A stretch of 9,481 nucleotides of DNA from JBDSTZ01 sp039927975 (GCA_039927975.1 JBDSTZ010000100.1:1-9481); one strand, 5' to 3'. Positions 1 to 9,459 are shown, counted from the stretch's first letter. The notes: generated from the sequence alone by a model not told the origin. A program made the numbers and translations.

Positions 1-54
1 TAATTTGATATCAACCAGGCTCTTTTTTGCGGCGTTTTTTTCAAGAATTCAAGC
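1..54 (+). promoter_or_regulatory. Partial leader region of secA
   Basis: This short AT-rich stretch precedes secA in otherwise GC-rich DNA and is cut by the window edge. It contains two T runs (23-28 and 35-41). They could be the tail of a terminator or part of a leader, but no hairpin arm is visible inside the window. No clear -35/-10 pair can be assigned. No purine-rich Shine-Dalgarno element stands at the usual distance before the ATG at 55; the nearest bases read TTCAAGC. Confidence 0.3.
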
Positions 55-2826
<2,772 letters not shown>

Positions 2827-2847
2827 GCGCTGTCTGATCCGTCTGGC

Positions 2848-2880
2848 AAAAAAGGGCTGCGTGCGAACGCAGCCCTTTTT
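2848..2880 (+). terminator. Intrinsic terminator after secA
   Basis: A perfect 8-bp GC-rich stem, GGGCTGCG (2854-2861) with CGCAGCCC (2868-2875), closes a 6-base loop and is followed by five T residues (2876-2880). Six A residues (2848-2853) precede the left arm. They can extend the stem and would also give a T tract on the reverse strand, so the element could work in both directions. It lies 21 bases beyond the secA stop codon. Confidence 0.9.
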
Positions 2881-2912
2881 ACATGGCGCTGTTCCTTCGT
2901 TGTTCCCGCTTG

Positions 2913-2974
2913 TTCCCCGGATTTCCCGGATTCCCCGGATTCCCCGGATTCCCCGGATTCTCCGGATTCCCGGC
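2913..2974. repeat. Tandem 9-bp repeat (TTCCCCGGA)n
   Basis: Six head-to-tail copies of a 9-base unit run from 2913 to 2966. Units 1, 3, 4 and 5 are exactly TTCCCCGGA; unit 2 is TTTCCCGGA and unit 6 is TTCTCCGGA. A decayed seventh copy (TTCCCGGCC) follows to about 2975. Looser, related TGTTCCC-like steps occur just upstream (about 2901-2912). The array starts 33 bases after the secA terminator, in non-coding DNA. Because the unit is three codons long, the tract is open in several frames and can look like a collagen-like coding segment. It is most simply a minisatellite-type tract that grows or shrinks by slipped-strand pairing. Confidence 0.9.
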
Positions 2975-3074
2975 CGTCCCCGCTGTGCTTCTTGCAAGCC
3001 GCTATTGCGCGGGCCAAAACCGCCACAGCCAAAAAGTAATTACGCTACACGACAATTCTTGGAGTAAGATTTTC

Positions 3075-3104
3075 CTAACAGTAATTGCTGCCGAAGAATA
3101 TATT
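3075..3104 (+). promoter_or_regulatory. Possible sigma-70 promoter of the chemoreceptor gene
   Basis: CTAACA (3075-3080, four of six matches to TTGACA) and TATATT (3099-3104, five of six matches to TATAAT) are separated by 18 bases in the most AT-rich part of the intergenic region. Use of this site would give a 5' leader of about 180 bases before the start codon. The -35 match is modest. No correctly spaced flagellar sigma-28 promoter is visible, so this is the best candidate and not a firm call. Confidence 0.35.
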
Positions 3105-3250
3105 TTTCGCAACCTTGCCCCCGTTGCGATCGCCAGTCGACGGCCAATCGCTCCGCCGCCTGCGCCGATGATGCAAGAGCGCCCCGCTCGCCGCTCGCAC
3201 CCGATGGCCCCCCGCGCTCGACGCCGGCCGCCGTTCAGAAAAAGAACTGG

Positions 3251-3285
3251 TTTCCGTGGTTCCGCCCACCGGAAAACACAAGGAG
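3251..3285 (+). promoter_or_regulatory. Bulged hairpin and ribosome binding site of the chemoreceptor gene
   Basis: A strong Shine-Dalgarno element, AAGGAG (3280-3285), stands 7 bases before the ATG at 3293 and fixes the start. Immediately upstream, TTTCCGTGG (3251-3259) can pair with CCACCGGAAA (3266-3275) around a 6-base loop, with one extra base in the right arm. The hairpin ends four bases before the Shine-Dalgarno sequence. The binding site is certain; any control by the hairpin is inference. Confidence 0.6.
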
Positions 3286-3292
3286 AATTTTC

Positions 3293-5095
3293 ATGAACAT
3301 GACGCTCAAAGCCCGCCTCGCCGCCCTGATCGCCTTTTTCAGCCTGATCGCGCTGGCGATCGGGCTGATGGGCATCTACGGCATGAACCGCAGCAACGCC
3401 GGCCTGAAAACAGTGTACGAAGACCGCACGATCGCCCTCGAACAAGTGTCGACGATCGACCGCCTGCTGCTGCGCAATCGCATTCAGCTGGACGAAGCCT
3501 TGCGTTCCAGCGACCCGGCCGACATCAAGGCCAGGGCCGACCAGGTCGATAAAAATATCGCCGAAATCGTCAAGACCTGGGACGCCTACGTCGCCACCGC
3601 CATGACGCCGCGCGAAAAAATCATCGCCGACAAGTTCGCCGCCGACCGCAGCCGCATGACGGCCGAACGGATGCTGCCGGCCATCGCCGCGCTCAGGGAA
3701 GGCAAGCCCGAAGTGGCGGCCGCTCTGTCCAAGCAGCTGCAAGCGATGATTCCGGCCGTGACCGAAGGGATCGACGCCTTGCGCGATCTGCAGGTCGACG
3801 AGGCCAAGGCCGAGTACGAGGCGTCGAGCGCGCGCTACAGCTTCATGCGCAGCCTGATGATCGCCGCGCTGCTGATCGGCACCGCGGTAGCCATCCTGAC
3901 CGGCGCCATCATCGTGCGCAACATCTACCGCCAGCTTGGCGGCGAACCCGAATACGCCTCCGAGATCGTGCGCAGCATCGCCGGCGGCGACCTCACCGTC
4001 ACCGTCGACACGCGCGCCGGCGACACCGCCAGCCTGCTGTTCGCCATGCAGAAAATGCAGCAGCATCTGGCCAGCACGGTGGGCTCGATCCGCACCGCCA
4101 CCGACACCATCGCCACCGCCTCGACCCAGATCGCCAGCGGCAATCTCGACCTGTCCTCGCGCACCGAGGAGCAAGCCAGCTCGCTGGAGGAAACCGCCTC
4201 CTCGATGGAAGAACTGACCACCACCGTCAAGCAGAACGCCGACAATTCGCGCCAGGCCAACCAGCTGGCGATATCGGCTTCCGAGATCGCCTCCAAGGGT
4301 GGCGCGATCGTCGCCCGCGTGGTCGAGACCATGGGCTCGATCAACCACTCGTCCAAGAAGATCGTCGACATCATCGGCGTCATCGACGGCATCGCCTTCC
4401 AGACCAATATCCTGGCCCTGAACGCGGCGGTCGAAGCGGCCCGCGCCGGCGAGCAGGGGCGCGGCTTCGCCGTCGTCGCCGCCGAGGTGCGCACCCTGGC
4501 GCAGCGCTCGGCCGCCGCCGCCAAGGAAATCAAGTCGCTGATCGGCGACTCGGTCGACAAGGTCGACGTCGGCGCCCGCCTGGTCGACGAGGCCGGCGCC
4601 ACCATGCAGCTGATCGTCACCAGCGTGCGCAGCGTGACCGACATCATGGGCGAGATCAGCACCGCCAGCCACGAGCAGACCGCCGGCATCGAGCAGATCA
4701 ACCTGGCGATCACCCAGATGGACGAAGTCACCCAGCAAAACGCCGCGCTGGTGGAGGAGGCCGCCGCCGCCGCCGCCTCGCTGCAGGATCAGGCCAGCAG
4801 CCTGGCCGAGTTGATGAGCGCCTTCACGCTCGACGCGCAGGCGTCGTCGCCGGTCTCCGCGCGCGCCTCGTCGCCGAGGTTTGCGCACGCGTCGATGCCG
4901 GTGAATGCGGCGACGTCGACCCCGGCGTCCGCGCGCGCCACCATGCCAGCGCGGGCGCCGGCCAAGTCCTCACGGGCAGGCTCGTCGCGCATCGCGCCGG
5001 CCGCTTCCCTCGCGCTGGTGCGCGACGGCGCTCGCGCCGCCCCCGCCAAGCCCGCCACCAGCGAGGCTGCCGCCAACGAGTGGGAAGAGTTTTGA
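3293..5095 (+). CDS. Methyl-accepting chemotaxis protein (Tar/Tsr topology)
   Basis: This is a transmembrane chemoreceptor that would signal to CheA/CheW and be adapted by CheR/CheB. The first membrane helix spans about 10-30. A periplasmic helical bundle (about 31-185, 4HB_MCP type) follows, with the second membrane helix at about 187-208 and a HAMP domain at about 209-262. The cytoplasmic hairpin has its conserved tip around IDGIAFQTNILALNAAVEAA (364-383) and continues to about 415. Candidate methylation pairs in the A/S-x-x-E/Q-E/Q-x-x-A/S/T/G context are E292/E293, E299/E300 and E306/E307, spaced seven apart, plus E461/Q462 and E488/E489. A Pro/Ala/Ser-rich tail (about 512-595) carries five octapeptide repeats and ends in EWEEF (596-600), which fits the xWxxF docking pentapeptide for CheR/CheB (NWETF in E. 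coli). The start is set by AAGGAG seven bases upstream. The ligand cannot be predicted. No chemotaxis kinase or motor gene is in the window, so it is an orphan receptor here. Confidence 0.95.
   Translation: MNMTLKARLAALIAFFSLIALAIGLMGIYGMNRSNAGLKTVYEDRTIALEQVSTIDRLLLRNRIQLDEALRSSDPADIKARADQVDKNIAEIVKTWDAYVATAMTPREKIIADKFAADRSRMTAERMLPAIAALREGKPEVAAALSKQLQAMIPAVTEGIDALRDLQVDEAKAEYEASSARYSFMRSLMIAALLIGTAVAILTGAIIVRNIYRQLGGEPEYASEIVRSIAGGDLTVTVDTRAGDTASLLFAMQKMQQHLASTVGSIRTATDTIATASTQIASGNLDLSSRTEEQASSLEETASSMEELTTTVKQNADNSRQANQLAISASEIASKGGAIVARVVETMGSINHSSKKIVDIIGVIDGIAFQTNILALNAAVEAARAGEQGRGFAVVAAEVRTLAQRSAAAAKEIKSLIGDSVDKVDVGARLVDEAGATMQLIVTSVRSVTDIMGEISTASHEQTAGIEQINLAITQMDEVTQQNAALVEEAAAAAASLQDQASSLAELMSAFTLDAQASSPVSARASSPRFAHASMPVNAATSTPASARATMPARAPAKSSRAGSSRIAPAASLALVRDGARAAPAKPATSEAAANEWEEF
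4838..4957 (+). repeat. Five tandem 24-bp units encoding octapeptide repeats in the chemoreceptor tail
   Basis: Residues 516-555 of the chemoreceptor form five contiguous octapeptides: QASSPVSA, RASSPRFA, HASMPVNA, ATSTPASA and RATMPARA. Shared positions are A or T at 2, S or T at 3, P at 5 and A at 8. The DNA is also repetitive, with related GCGTCGTCGCCG-type segments every 24 bases. The repeat lies between the signalling hairpin and the C-terminal docking pentapeptide. It should be a flexible, Pro-spaced linker. Confidence 0.8.
5078..5092 (+). other. CheR/CheB-docking pentapeptide codons (EWEEF)
   Basis: The last five codons of the chemoreceptor encode E-W-E-E-F. In high-abundance enteric receptors a C-terminal xWxxF/Y pentapeptide binds CheR and CheB. 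The W and F anchor residues are both present here (W597, F600). This implies that the receptor can recruit the methylation enzymes itself; which CheR recognises it cannot be told from this window. Confidence 0.7.
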
Positions 5096-5165
5096 TCCGG
5101 GCAGGCGCGCCCGTGCCGGCTCGCCTCGCCCGAGCGGATACGCGCGCCACGTGCTAAAAAAGCAA

Positions 5166-5171
5166 TATAAT
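5166..5171 (+). promoter_or_regulatory. Perfect -10 hexamer before the ankyrin/TPR gene
   Basis: TATAAT (5166-5171) is an exact sigma-70 -10 element in a short AT-rich patch between two genes, 52 bases before the GTG start. At the proper distance upstream (about 5143-5148) the sequence is GC-rich (CGCGCC) and does not resemble TTGACA, and there is no TG extension. If it is used, it may need an activator. The intervening region (5096-5165) has two small hairpins but no T tract. Confidence 0.4.
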
Positions 5172-5222
5172 CAATCCCGCCAGACTCTCCCGACAATGCG
5201 GAGGGCCACCTGAAAGGATGTT

Positions 5223-8123
5223 GTGCGATTGCTTGCCCCGTTGACCTTACCCCGCGCCGCGCGCCGCCTGCTCGTCGCCGCCGTCTCGCTGCTCGCTTGC
5301 GGCGCCGCCCACGCCGTCACCGAGGCCGATCTGAAGTGGGACCTGTCGTATCGCCGCGCGCTGCAAGAACATCCGATCGCCCCTGCTGAATTCATGTGGC
5401 AGTGGATCGCCGGCCATCCGCAGCGGCCGATCCATACCCGGCTGGCCGAGTACGCCGGCGAGCCGATCGAGGCGACGCTGCTGATCGAACAGCCCGACGG
5501 CCACACCGGCGATCCCTCGGCCAGCTGGTTCATCAAGACCCGCAGCAGCGCCAGCGTCTGTACCTTTCATCCGAAACTGATGCACGCGCCTTGCAAGCCG
5601 CTGGACCCGGCGCGCGCCGAGCAGTTCATCCGCAGCGTCTTGCACTTCACCCCGCTGGCGCCCGGCGCCGGCGCGCAGACTGCAGAGAAGGGCCCTGACG
5701 GCAAGCCGATCCTGCTCAACTACATGGGTTTCCTCAGCATGTACGTCGACGGCGTCGCGCTGCAGCGCCCGATCGCCATCCGTGAACTCACGCCCGCAGC
5801 CAGCGGCGCGGACCCGCAGGCGGGCCGCCTGGAACGTGCGGTTGCCGCCCTGACCCTGAGCGACGCCGCGTTCGCGCAGCGCCAGGCCGGGATGGACAAA
5901 CGCGCGCGCCAGCAGCGCCTGAACGACGCGGCCAAAGCCGGCGACCCCGAACGCTTGCGCCAGTTGTTGGGCGAAGGCGCCACAGTCTCCGACTCCGACC
6001 TCGCCGAAGCGCTGACCGTGGCCGCCGCCAATGGTCGCCACCGCGCGCTCGACTTCCTGCTCGCGCGCGGCGCCCGCATCGACGCCGGCGAAAGCGCGGC
6101 GCTCAAGGCCGCCGTACGCGCCGGCGACGACGAAATGGTGCGCCACCTGCTCGAACGCGGCGCTCGCGTCGATCCAGCCGCCGAAGCGGGGCGCACGATC
6201 TACCAGTCGGCGCTTGGCCTGGCGGTGCAGCTGCGCAGCGAGAGCATGGCGCGCCTGCTGCTCGCGCGCGGCGCGCAGGTCAACCTGCCGCAGTCGCGCA
6301 CCCCGCTGACAAGCGCCGCCATTGGCGCCGACCTGGCGATGGTCGACCTGCTGCTCAAGGCCGGCGCAAAGCCGGACCAGAGCACACCCGGCGACCCGCG
6401 CACCCCGCTGATGTTCTTGATGAGTTACAGCGGCAAGCTTGGCGGCTTGCCGCAGGACCCCGCCGAGCGGCAGGCGATCGCGCGCACCGAAGCGGGCCTG
6501 GCCGCCGTGGCGCGCCGCCTGGTGGCCAGTGGCGCCGACGTCAACGCCATCACCGCCGCCTGCGGCACGGCTTACCTGGAAGCGTCCGAACGCCACAGCG
6601 AGGCAATGCAGGCGCTGCTGCAAAGCCTGGGCGCCGATCCGCGCCGCCACGAGCGTTGCGAACGCACGATGCGCCAGGGCGAGCAAGGTTCCACCGACGG
6701 CGCCGAGATGCGTGCGCGCGAAGCCATCACCAGCGCCACCCGGGACCTGCTGGAGCGGCGCGACTACGCCGGCCTCGACGCGCTCTACCTGCGCCTGAAA
6801 GGCCCGCAGCACCGCACCCCGAGCGGCAAGTGGGACCAGGCGCTGTTCTACCACCAGCTCAAATCGTTCGCCCACGCCAGCGGCGAGCCGGCCTACTGGG
6901 CCGATCTGCAGGCCCAGGCCGCCGCCTGGAAGCGCCACAGTCCGGCCTCGCTGCCGGCGCGCCTGTTCGCGGTCTACCTGCATCTCCAGCACGCGCTCAG
7001 CGTTCGCGGCGACGGCGACTCCACCACCGTGAACGCCGCCCAGCGCGCCGAGATGGCTGCGTTGTCGAGCGCCGCGCTTGACATCCTCGGCGCCGCCAGG
7101 CCGATGGCGCTCAAGGCCGGCGACCCCGAGTGGTACCGCGCGATGCTCAGCGTGCTGCCCTATTCGAACGGCTATGCGGTCGAGGCGATGAACCGGGTGC
7201 TGGACGAGGGCATGGCCCGCTATCCCGACTACCACGACATGGTTTTCACGGCGGCCTTCTACGCCCACCCGCGCTGGTATGCCTCGCCCGACGCCGCCGA
7301 CCGCATCGCGCGCCGCGCCGGCGAATCGGCGCGCGGCGAACAGGCCTCGCTGTACGCGCGCGTCTACTGGTACCTCGACCAGTTCGAGTACCGCGGCCGC
7401 CTGTTCGACACCGGTCTTGCCGACTGGCCCACCATGCGCACCAGCCTGGCCGCGCTGGTGGCGCAATATCCCGACCCGTGGAACCTCAACGCCGCCGCGT
7501 ATTTCGCCTGCCAGGCCAAGGACTACTGGACCATGGACGAGCTGCTGGGCCGCATCGGCGACCAACTGGTGTTCGCCGTGTGGGGCGACAACGGCGCCGT
7601 CAACTACGCCGCCTGCGCCGCCAACCGGCCCGCAGACACGGACGCCGCCGCCCGCAGCCGTTACGAAGCCGGCCAGGCCGCAGTGCGCCAGCAGCGCCTG
7701 GGGCGCCTGTTTTACGAGTTCATCAACGCCGGTGTCGCCATGCGCAAACTCGGCCAGTTCGAGCGCAGCCTCGAAGCGCTGCGCGGCGCCGAAGACACCG
7801 ATCGCAAGCTCGGCCGCCGCGCCAGCATGATGGCCCAGTACCATCTCGGCTGGACGCTGGCGAAAATGGGCCGCCACCAGCAGGCCGTCGAGGCCTTCAC
7901 GCGCGGGCTCGAAGCGCAGCCTGACTACGAGGAAGCCTATTGGCGGCGCGGCATGGCGTACGAGGCGCTCGGCCGCCGCCAGCAGGCGCAGGACGATTAC
8001 GCCACCGGCGCGCGCTACCTGCGGCGCCACCCGCAGGCCGATTCCGACAAGCTCGACGAGAACGGCCGCGCCATCCTGCGCGAGATGCGCGACACCTTCC
8101 GGCGCGCCGGCGAAGCCGGCTAG
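5223..8123 (+). CDS. Exported ankyrin-repeat and TPR protein, function unknown
   Basis: I do not recognise this 966-residue protein as a named gene. It begins with a signal sequence: two arginines, then a hydrophobic core (16-25) with cleavage likely at AHA|VT (after 31). C26 in an LLAC context could alternatively make it a lipoprotein. An unassigned domain (about 32-200) has a possible disulphide pair, C113/C124. Ankyrin repeats follow at about 231-256, 259-288, 290-318, 327-355, 358-386, 391-442 (with an insertion of about 20 residues) and 443-473. The helical middle (about 500-800), rich in W, Y and P, resembles DUF4034-type proteins from memory. TPRs lie at about 830-860, 867-900 and 901-934. 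The modules suggest a protein-binding scaffold in the periplasm or on a membrane. The GTG start is chosen because an in-frame stop at 5211-5213 excludes anything earlier. AAAGGA (5213-5218) is only four bases away, so TTG at 5229, six bases later, remains possible. Confidence 0.9.
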   Translation: MRLLAPLTLPRAARRLLVAAVSLLACGAAHAVTEADLKWDLSYRRALQEHPIAPAEFMWQWIAGHPQRPIHTRLAEYAGEPIEATLLIEQPDGHTGDPSASWFIKTRSSASVCTFHPKLMHAPCKPLDPARAEQFIRSVLHFTPLAPGAGAQTAEKGPDGKPILLNYMGFLSMYVDGVALQRPIAIRELTPAASGADPQAGRLERAVAALTLSDAAFAQRQAGMDKRARQQRLNDAAKAGDPERLRQLLGEGATVSDSDLAEALTVAAANGRHRALDFLLARGARIDAGESAALKAAVRAGDDEMVRHLLERGARVDPAAEAGRTIYQSALGLAVQLRSESMARLLLARGAQVNLPQSRTPLTSAAIGADLAMVDLLLKAGAKPDQSTPGDPRTPLMFLMSYSGKLGGLPQDPAERQAIARTEAGLAAVARRLVASGADVNAITAACGTAYLEASERHSEAMQALLQSLGADPRRHERCERTMRQGEQGSTDGAEMRAREAITSATRDLLERRDYAGLDALYLRLKGPQHRTPSGKWDQALFYHQLKSFAHASGEPAYWADLQAQAAAWKRHSPASLPARLFAVYLHLQHALSVRGDGDSTTVNAAQRAEMAALSSAALDILGAARPMALKAGDPEWYRAMLSVLPYSNGYAVEAMNRVLDEGMARYPDYHDMVFTAAFYAHPRWYASPDAADRIARRAGESARGEQASLYARVYWYLDQFEYRGRLFDTGLADWPTMRTSLAALVAQYPDPWNLNAAAYFACQAKDYWTMDELLGRIGDQLVFAVWGDNGAVNYAACAANRPADTDAAARSRYEAGQAAVRQQRLGRLFYEFINAGVAMRKLGQFERSLEALRGAEDTDRKLGRRASMMAQYHLGWTLAKMGRHQQAVEAFTRGLEAQPDYEEAYWRRGMAYEALGRRQQAQDDYATGARYLRRHPQADSDKLDENGRAILREMRDTFRRAGEAG

Positions 8124-8176
8124 CGCGATGCCAATCGAAGAGCCGCCACCCGCACGCCACGCTTTTTCGCAGGCGT

Positions 8177-8182
8177 TACAAT
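8177..8182 (+). promoter_or_regulatory. Likely -10 element of argJ
   Basis: TACAAT (8177-8182, five of six matches) lies 35 bases before the argJ ATG in the short gap after the ankyrin/TPR gene. The segment 17 bases upstream (8154-8159, ACGCCA) matches TTGACA at only three positions. No intrinsic terminator with a T tract separates the preceding gene, so read-through transcription of argJ is also possible. The ribosome binding site appears weak (AGAGA, 8206-8210). Confidence 0.4.
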
Positions 8183-8217
8183 AGCGGCTCCGAATTCCAC
8201 TCTGCAGAGAACCCGCC

Positions 8218-9456
8218 ATGGCCGTCAATTCCCCATTACCCGTCGCCGCCGACCTCACGCCGGTTGCCGGCATCGATATCGGCTTTGCCCAAGCCGGCAT
8301 CAAGAAGCCCAACCGCAAGGACTTGCTGGTGATGCGCCTGGCGCCCGGCGCCACGGTGGCCGGCGTGTTCACCAAGAACCGCTTCTGCGCCGCCCCGGTC
8401 CAGATCAGCAAAGCCAACCTGGCCGCCGTCGGCGCCGGCGGCGCGCCGATCCGCGCGCTGGTGGTCAACACCGGCAACGCCAACGCCGGCACCGGCGAGG
8501 CGGGTCTGGCCAACGCCAACGCCACCTGCGAAGCGCTGGCCGGCCTGCTCGGCTGCGCGCCGCAGCAGATCCTGCCGTTCTCCACCGGCGTCATTCTCGA
8601 GCCGCTGCCGGTCGCCAAAGTCGTCGCCGGCCTGCCCGCCGCGATCGCCAATCTGCAGCCGGACAACTGGTTCAACGCGGCCGAAGCGATCATGACCACC
8701 GACACCCAGCCCAAGGCGGCCTCGCGCACCGTGGTCATTGGCGGCCACAGCGTCACCATGACCGGCATCAGCAAGGGCGCCGGCATGATCAAGCCGAACA
8801 TGGCCACCATGCTCGGCTACCTGGCCTTCGACGCCAAGGTCGCCCAGCCGGTGCTCGACGAATTGGTCAGGCACGCCGCCGACCAGTCCTTCAACTGCAT
8901 CACCATCGACGGCGACACCTCGACCAACGATTCCTTCATGCTGATCGCCACCGGCGCCGGCAGCCTTGAAGTGAACAGCACCAGCGCGCCCGAATACGCC
9001 GCGCTGCGCGACGCCGTCACCGACCTCTCGCGCAGCCTGGCGCAGATGATCATCCGCGACGGCGAGGGCGCCACCAAGTTCATCACCATCACCGTCGAGC
9101 AGGGCGCCAGCGTCGAGGAATGTCGCAAGATCGCCTACTCGATCGCCCACTCGCCGCTGGTCAAGACCGCCTTCTTCGCCTCCGATCCGAACCTCGGACG
9201 CATCCTCGCGGCGATCGGCTACGCCGGCGTCGACGACCTCGACGTTAGCAAACTCGACATGTATCTCGACGACGTGCTGGTGGCAAAACAAGGCGGCCGC
9301 AATCCCGACTACCAGGAAGCCGACGGCCAGCGCGTGATGAAGCAAAGCGAAATCACCGTGCGCGTGCAGCTCGCGCGCGGCGACGCCAGCGCCACCGTCT
9401 GGACCTGCGACCTGTCGCACGACTACGTCTCGATCAACGCCGACTATCGCTCCTGA
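8218..9456 (+). CDS. argJ: Bifunctional glutamate N-acetyltransferase / amino-acid acetyltransferase ArgJ
   Basis: ArgJ moves the acetyl group from N-acetylornithine to glutamate, recycling it in arginine synthesis; bifunctional forms also make N-acetylglutamate from acetyl-CoA. The 412-residue length is normal. The precursor cuts itself before a conserved Thr: here KPNMATML (192-199) places the cut between A196 and T197, making T197 the new N-terminal nucleophile of the beta chain. Other family marks are the oxyanion-hole pair T123-G124 in FSTG, the MTTDT segment (159-163), DGDTSTNDSF (231-240), SDPNLGRIL (322-330) and the C-terminal end SINADYRS (405-412). The ATG start gives a normal N-terminus. 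A -10-like TACAAT lies 35 bases upstream. The next gene starts three bases after the stop, so the two are probably co-transcribed. Whether it is mono- or bifunctional cannot be decided from sequence alone. Confidence 0.97.
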   Translation: MAVNSPLPVAADLTPVAGIDIGFAQAGIKKPNRKDLLVMRLAPGATVAGVFTKNRFCAAPVQISKANLAAVGAGGAPIRALVVNTGNANAGTGEAGLANANATCEALAGLLGCAPQQILPFSTGVILEPLPVAKVVAGLPAAIANLQPDNWFNAAEAIMTTDTQPKAASRTVVIGGHSVTMTGISKGAGMIKPNMATMLGYLAFDAKVAQPVLDELVRHAADQSFNCITIDGDTSTNDSFMLIATGAGSLEVNSTSAPEYAALRDAVTDLSRSLAQMIIRDGEGATKFITITVEQGASVEECRKIAYSIAHSPLVKTAFFASDPNLGRILAAIGYAGVDDLDVSKLDMYLDDVLVAKQGGRNPDYQEADGQRVMKQSEITVRVQLARGDASATVWTCDLSHDYVSINADYRS

Positions 9457-9459
9457 GCC

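Larger units (their letters stand above)
2975..3292 (+). other. Intergenic region upstream of the chemoreceptor gene
   Basis: No credible gene is seen in these roughly 320 bases. The region holds an AT-rich island (about 3030-3110) that contrasts with the GC-rich surroundings and probably carries the promoter. An octamer AGTAATT(A/G) occurs twice, at 3035-3042 and 3080-3087. An imperfect dyad (GCGAT/ATCGC with GCC/GGC inside, 3126-3151) and a bulged hairpin (3251-3275) just before the ribosome binding site are also present. An open frame runs through the tract (2883-3296, + strand), but it reads the 9-bp repeat as FPG triplets and has no family resemblance, so it is not called. Confidence 0.6.

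Noticed and set aside
2913..2974. CRISPR-like array
   Set aside because: The units are 9 bp, directly adjacent and without spacers, so this is a simple tandem repeat.
3090..3097. Sigma-28 -10 box GCCGAAGA
   Set aside because: At the required distance the sequence around 3071 is TTTC, and the nearest TAAG-like element (3065) is spaced several bases too far.
2975..3292. c-di-GMP or other riboswitch before the chemoreceptor gene
   Set aside because: Some chemoreceptor genes have one, but the conserved core sequences of the c-di-GMP riboswitch are not visible here.
2883..3296. Forward open frame with FPG triplets that looks collagen-like
   Set aside because: The triplets come only from the 9-bp DNA repeat. 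The rest is Arg/Pro-rich with no family resemblance, and the frame runs through the promoter region and over the chemoreceptor start.
3002..4888. Reverse-strand open frame opposite the chemoreceptor (628 codons)
   Set aside because: The forward gene has complete domains and a good ribosome binding site. The reverse product is low-complexity G/D/H/V-rich and matches nothing recognisable.
5098..5136. Terminator after the chemoreceptor gene
   Set aside because: CGGGC/GCCCG (5098-5113) and a GCTCG/CGAGC pair just downstream can fold, but both stems are only 5 bp and no T tract follows.
8150..8185. Terminator between the ankyrin/TPR gene and argJ
   Set aside because: ACGC and GCGT flank a T-rich loop, but the stem is only four pairs and no T tract follows; the region is better explained as the argJ promoter.
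5247..8810. Reverse-strand open frame spanning the ankyrin/TPR gene and half of argJ (1187 codons)
   Set aside because: It crosses two real forward genes and their intergenic gap, has no recognisable domain and reflects GC-driven stop depletion.
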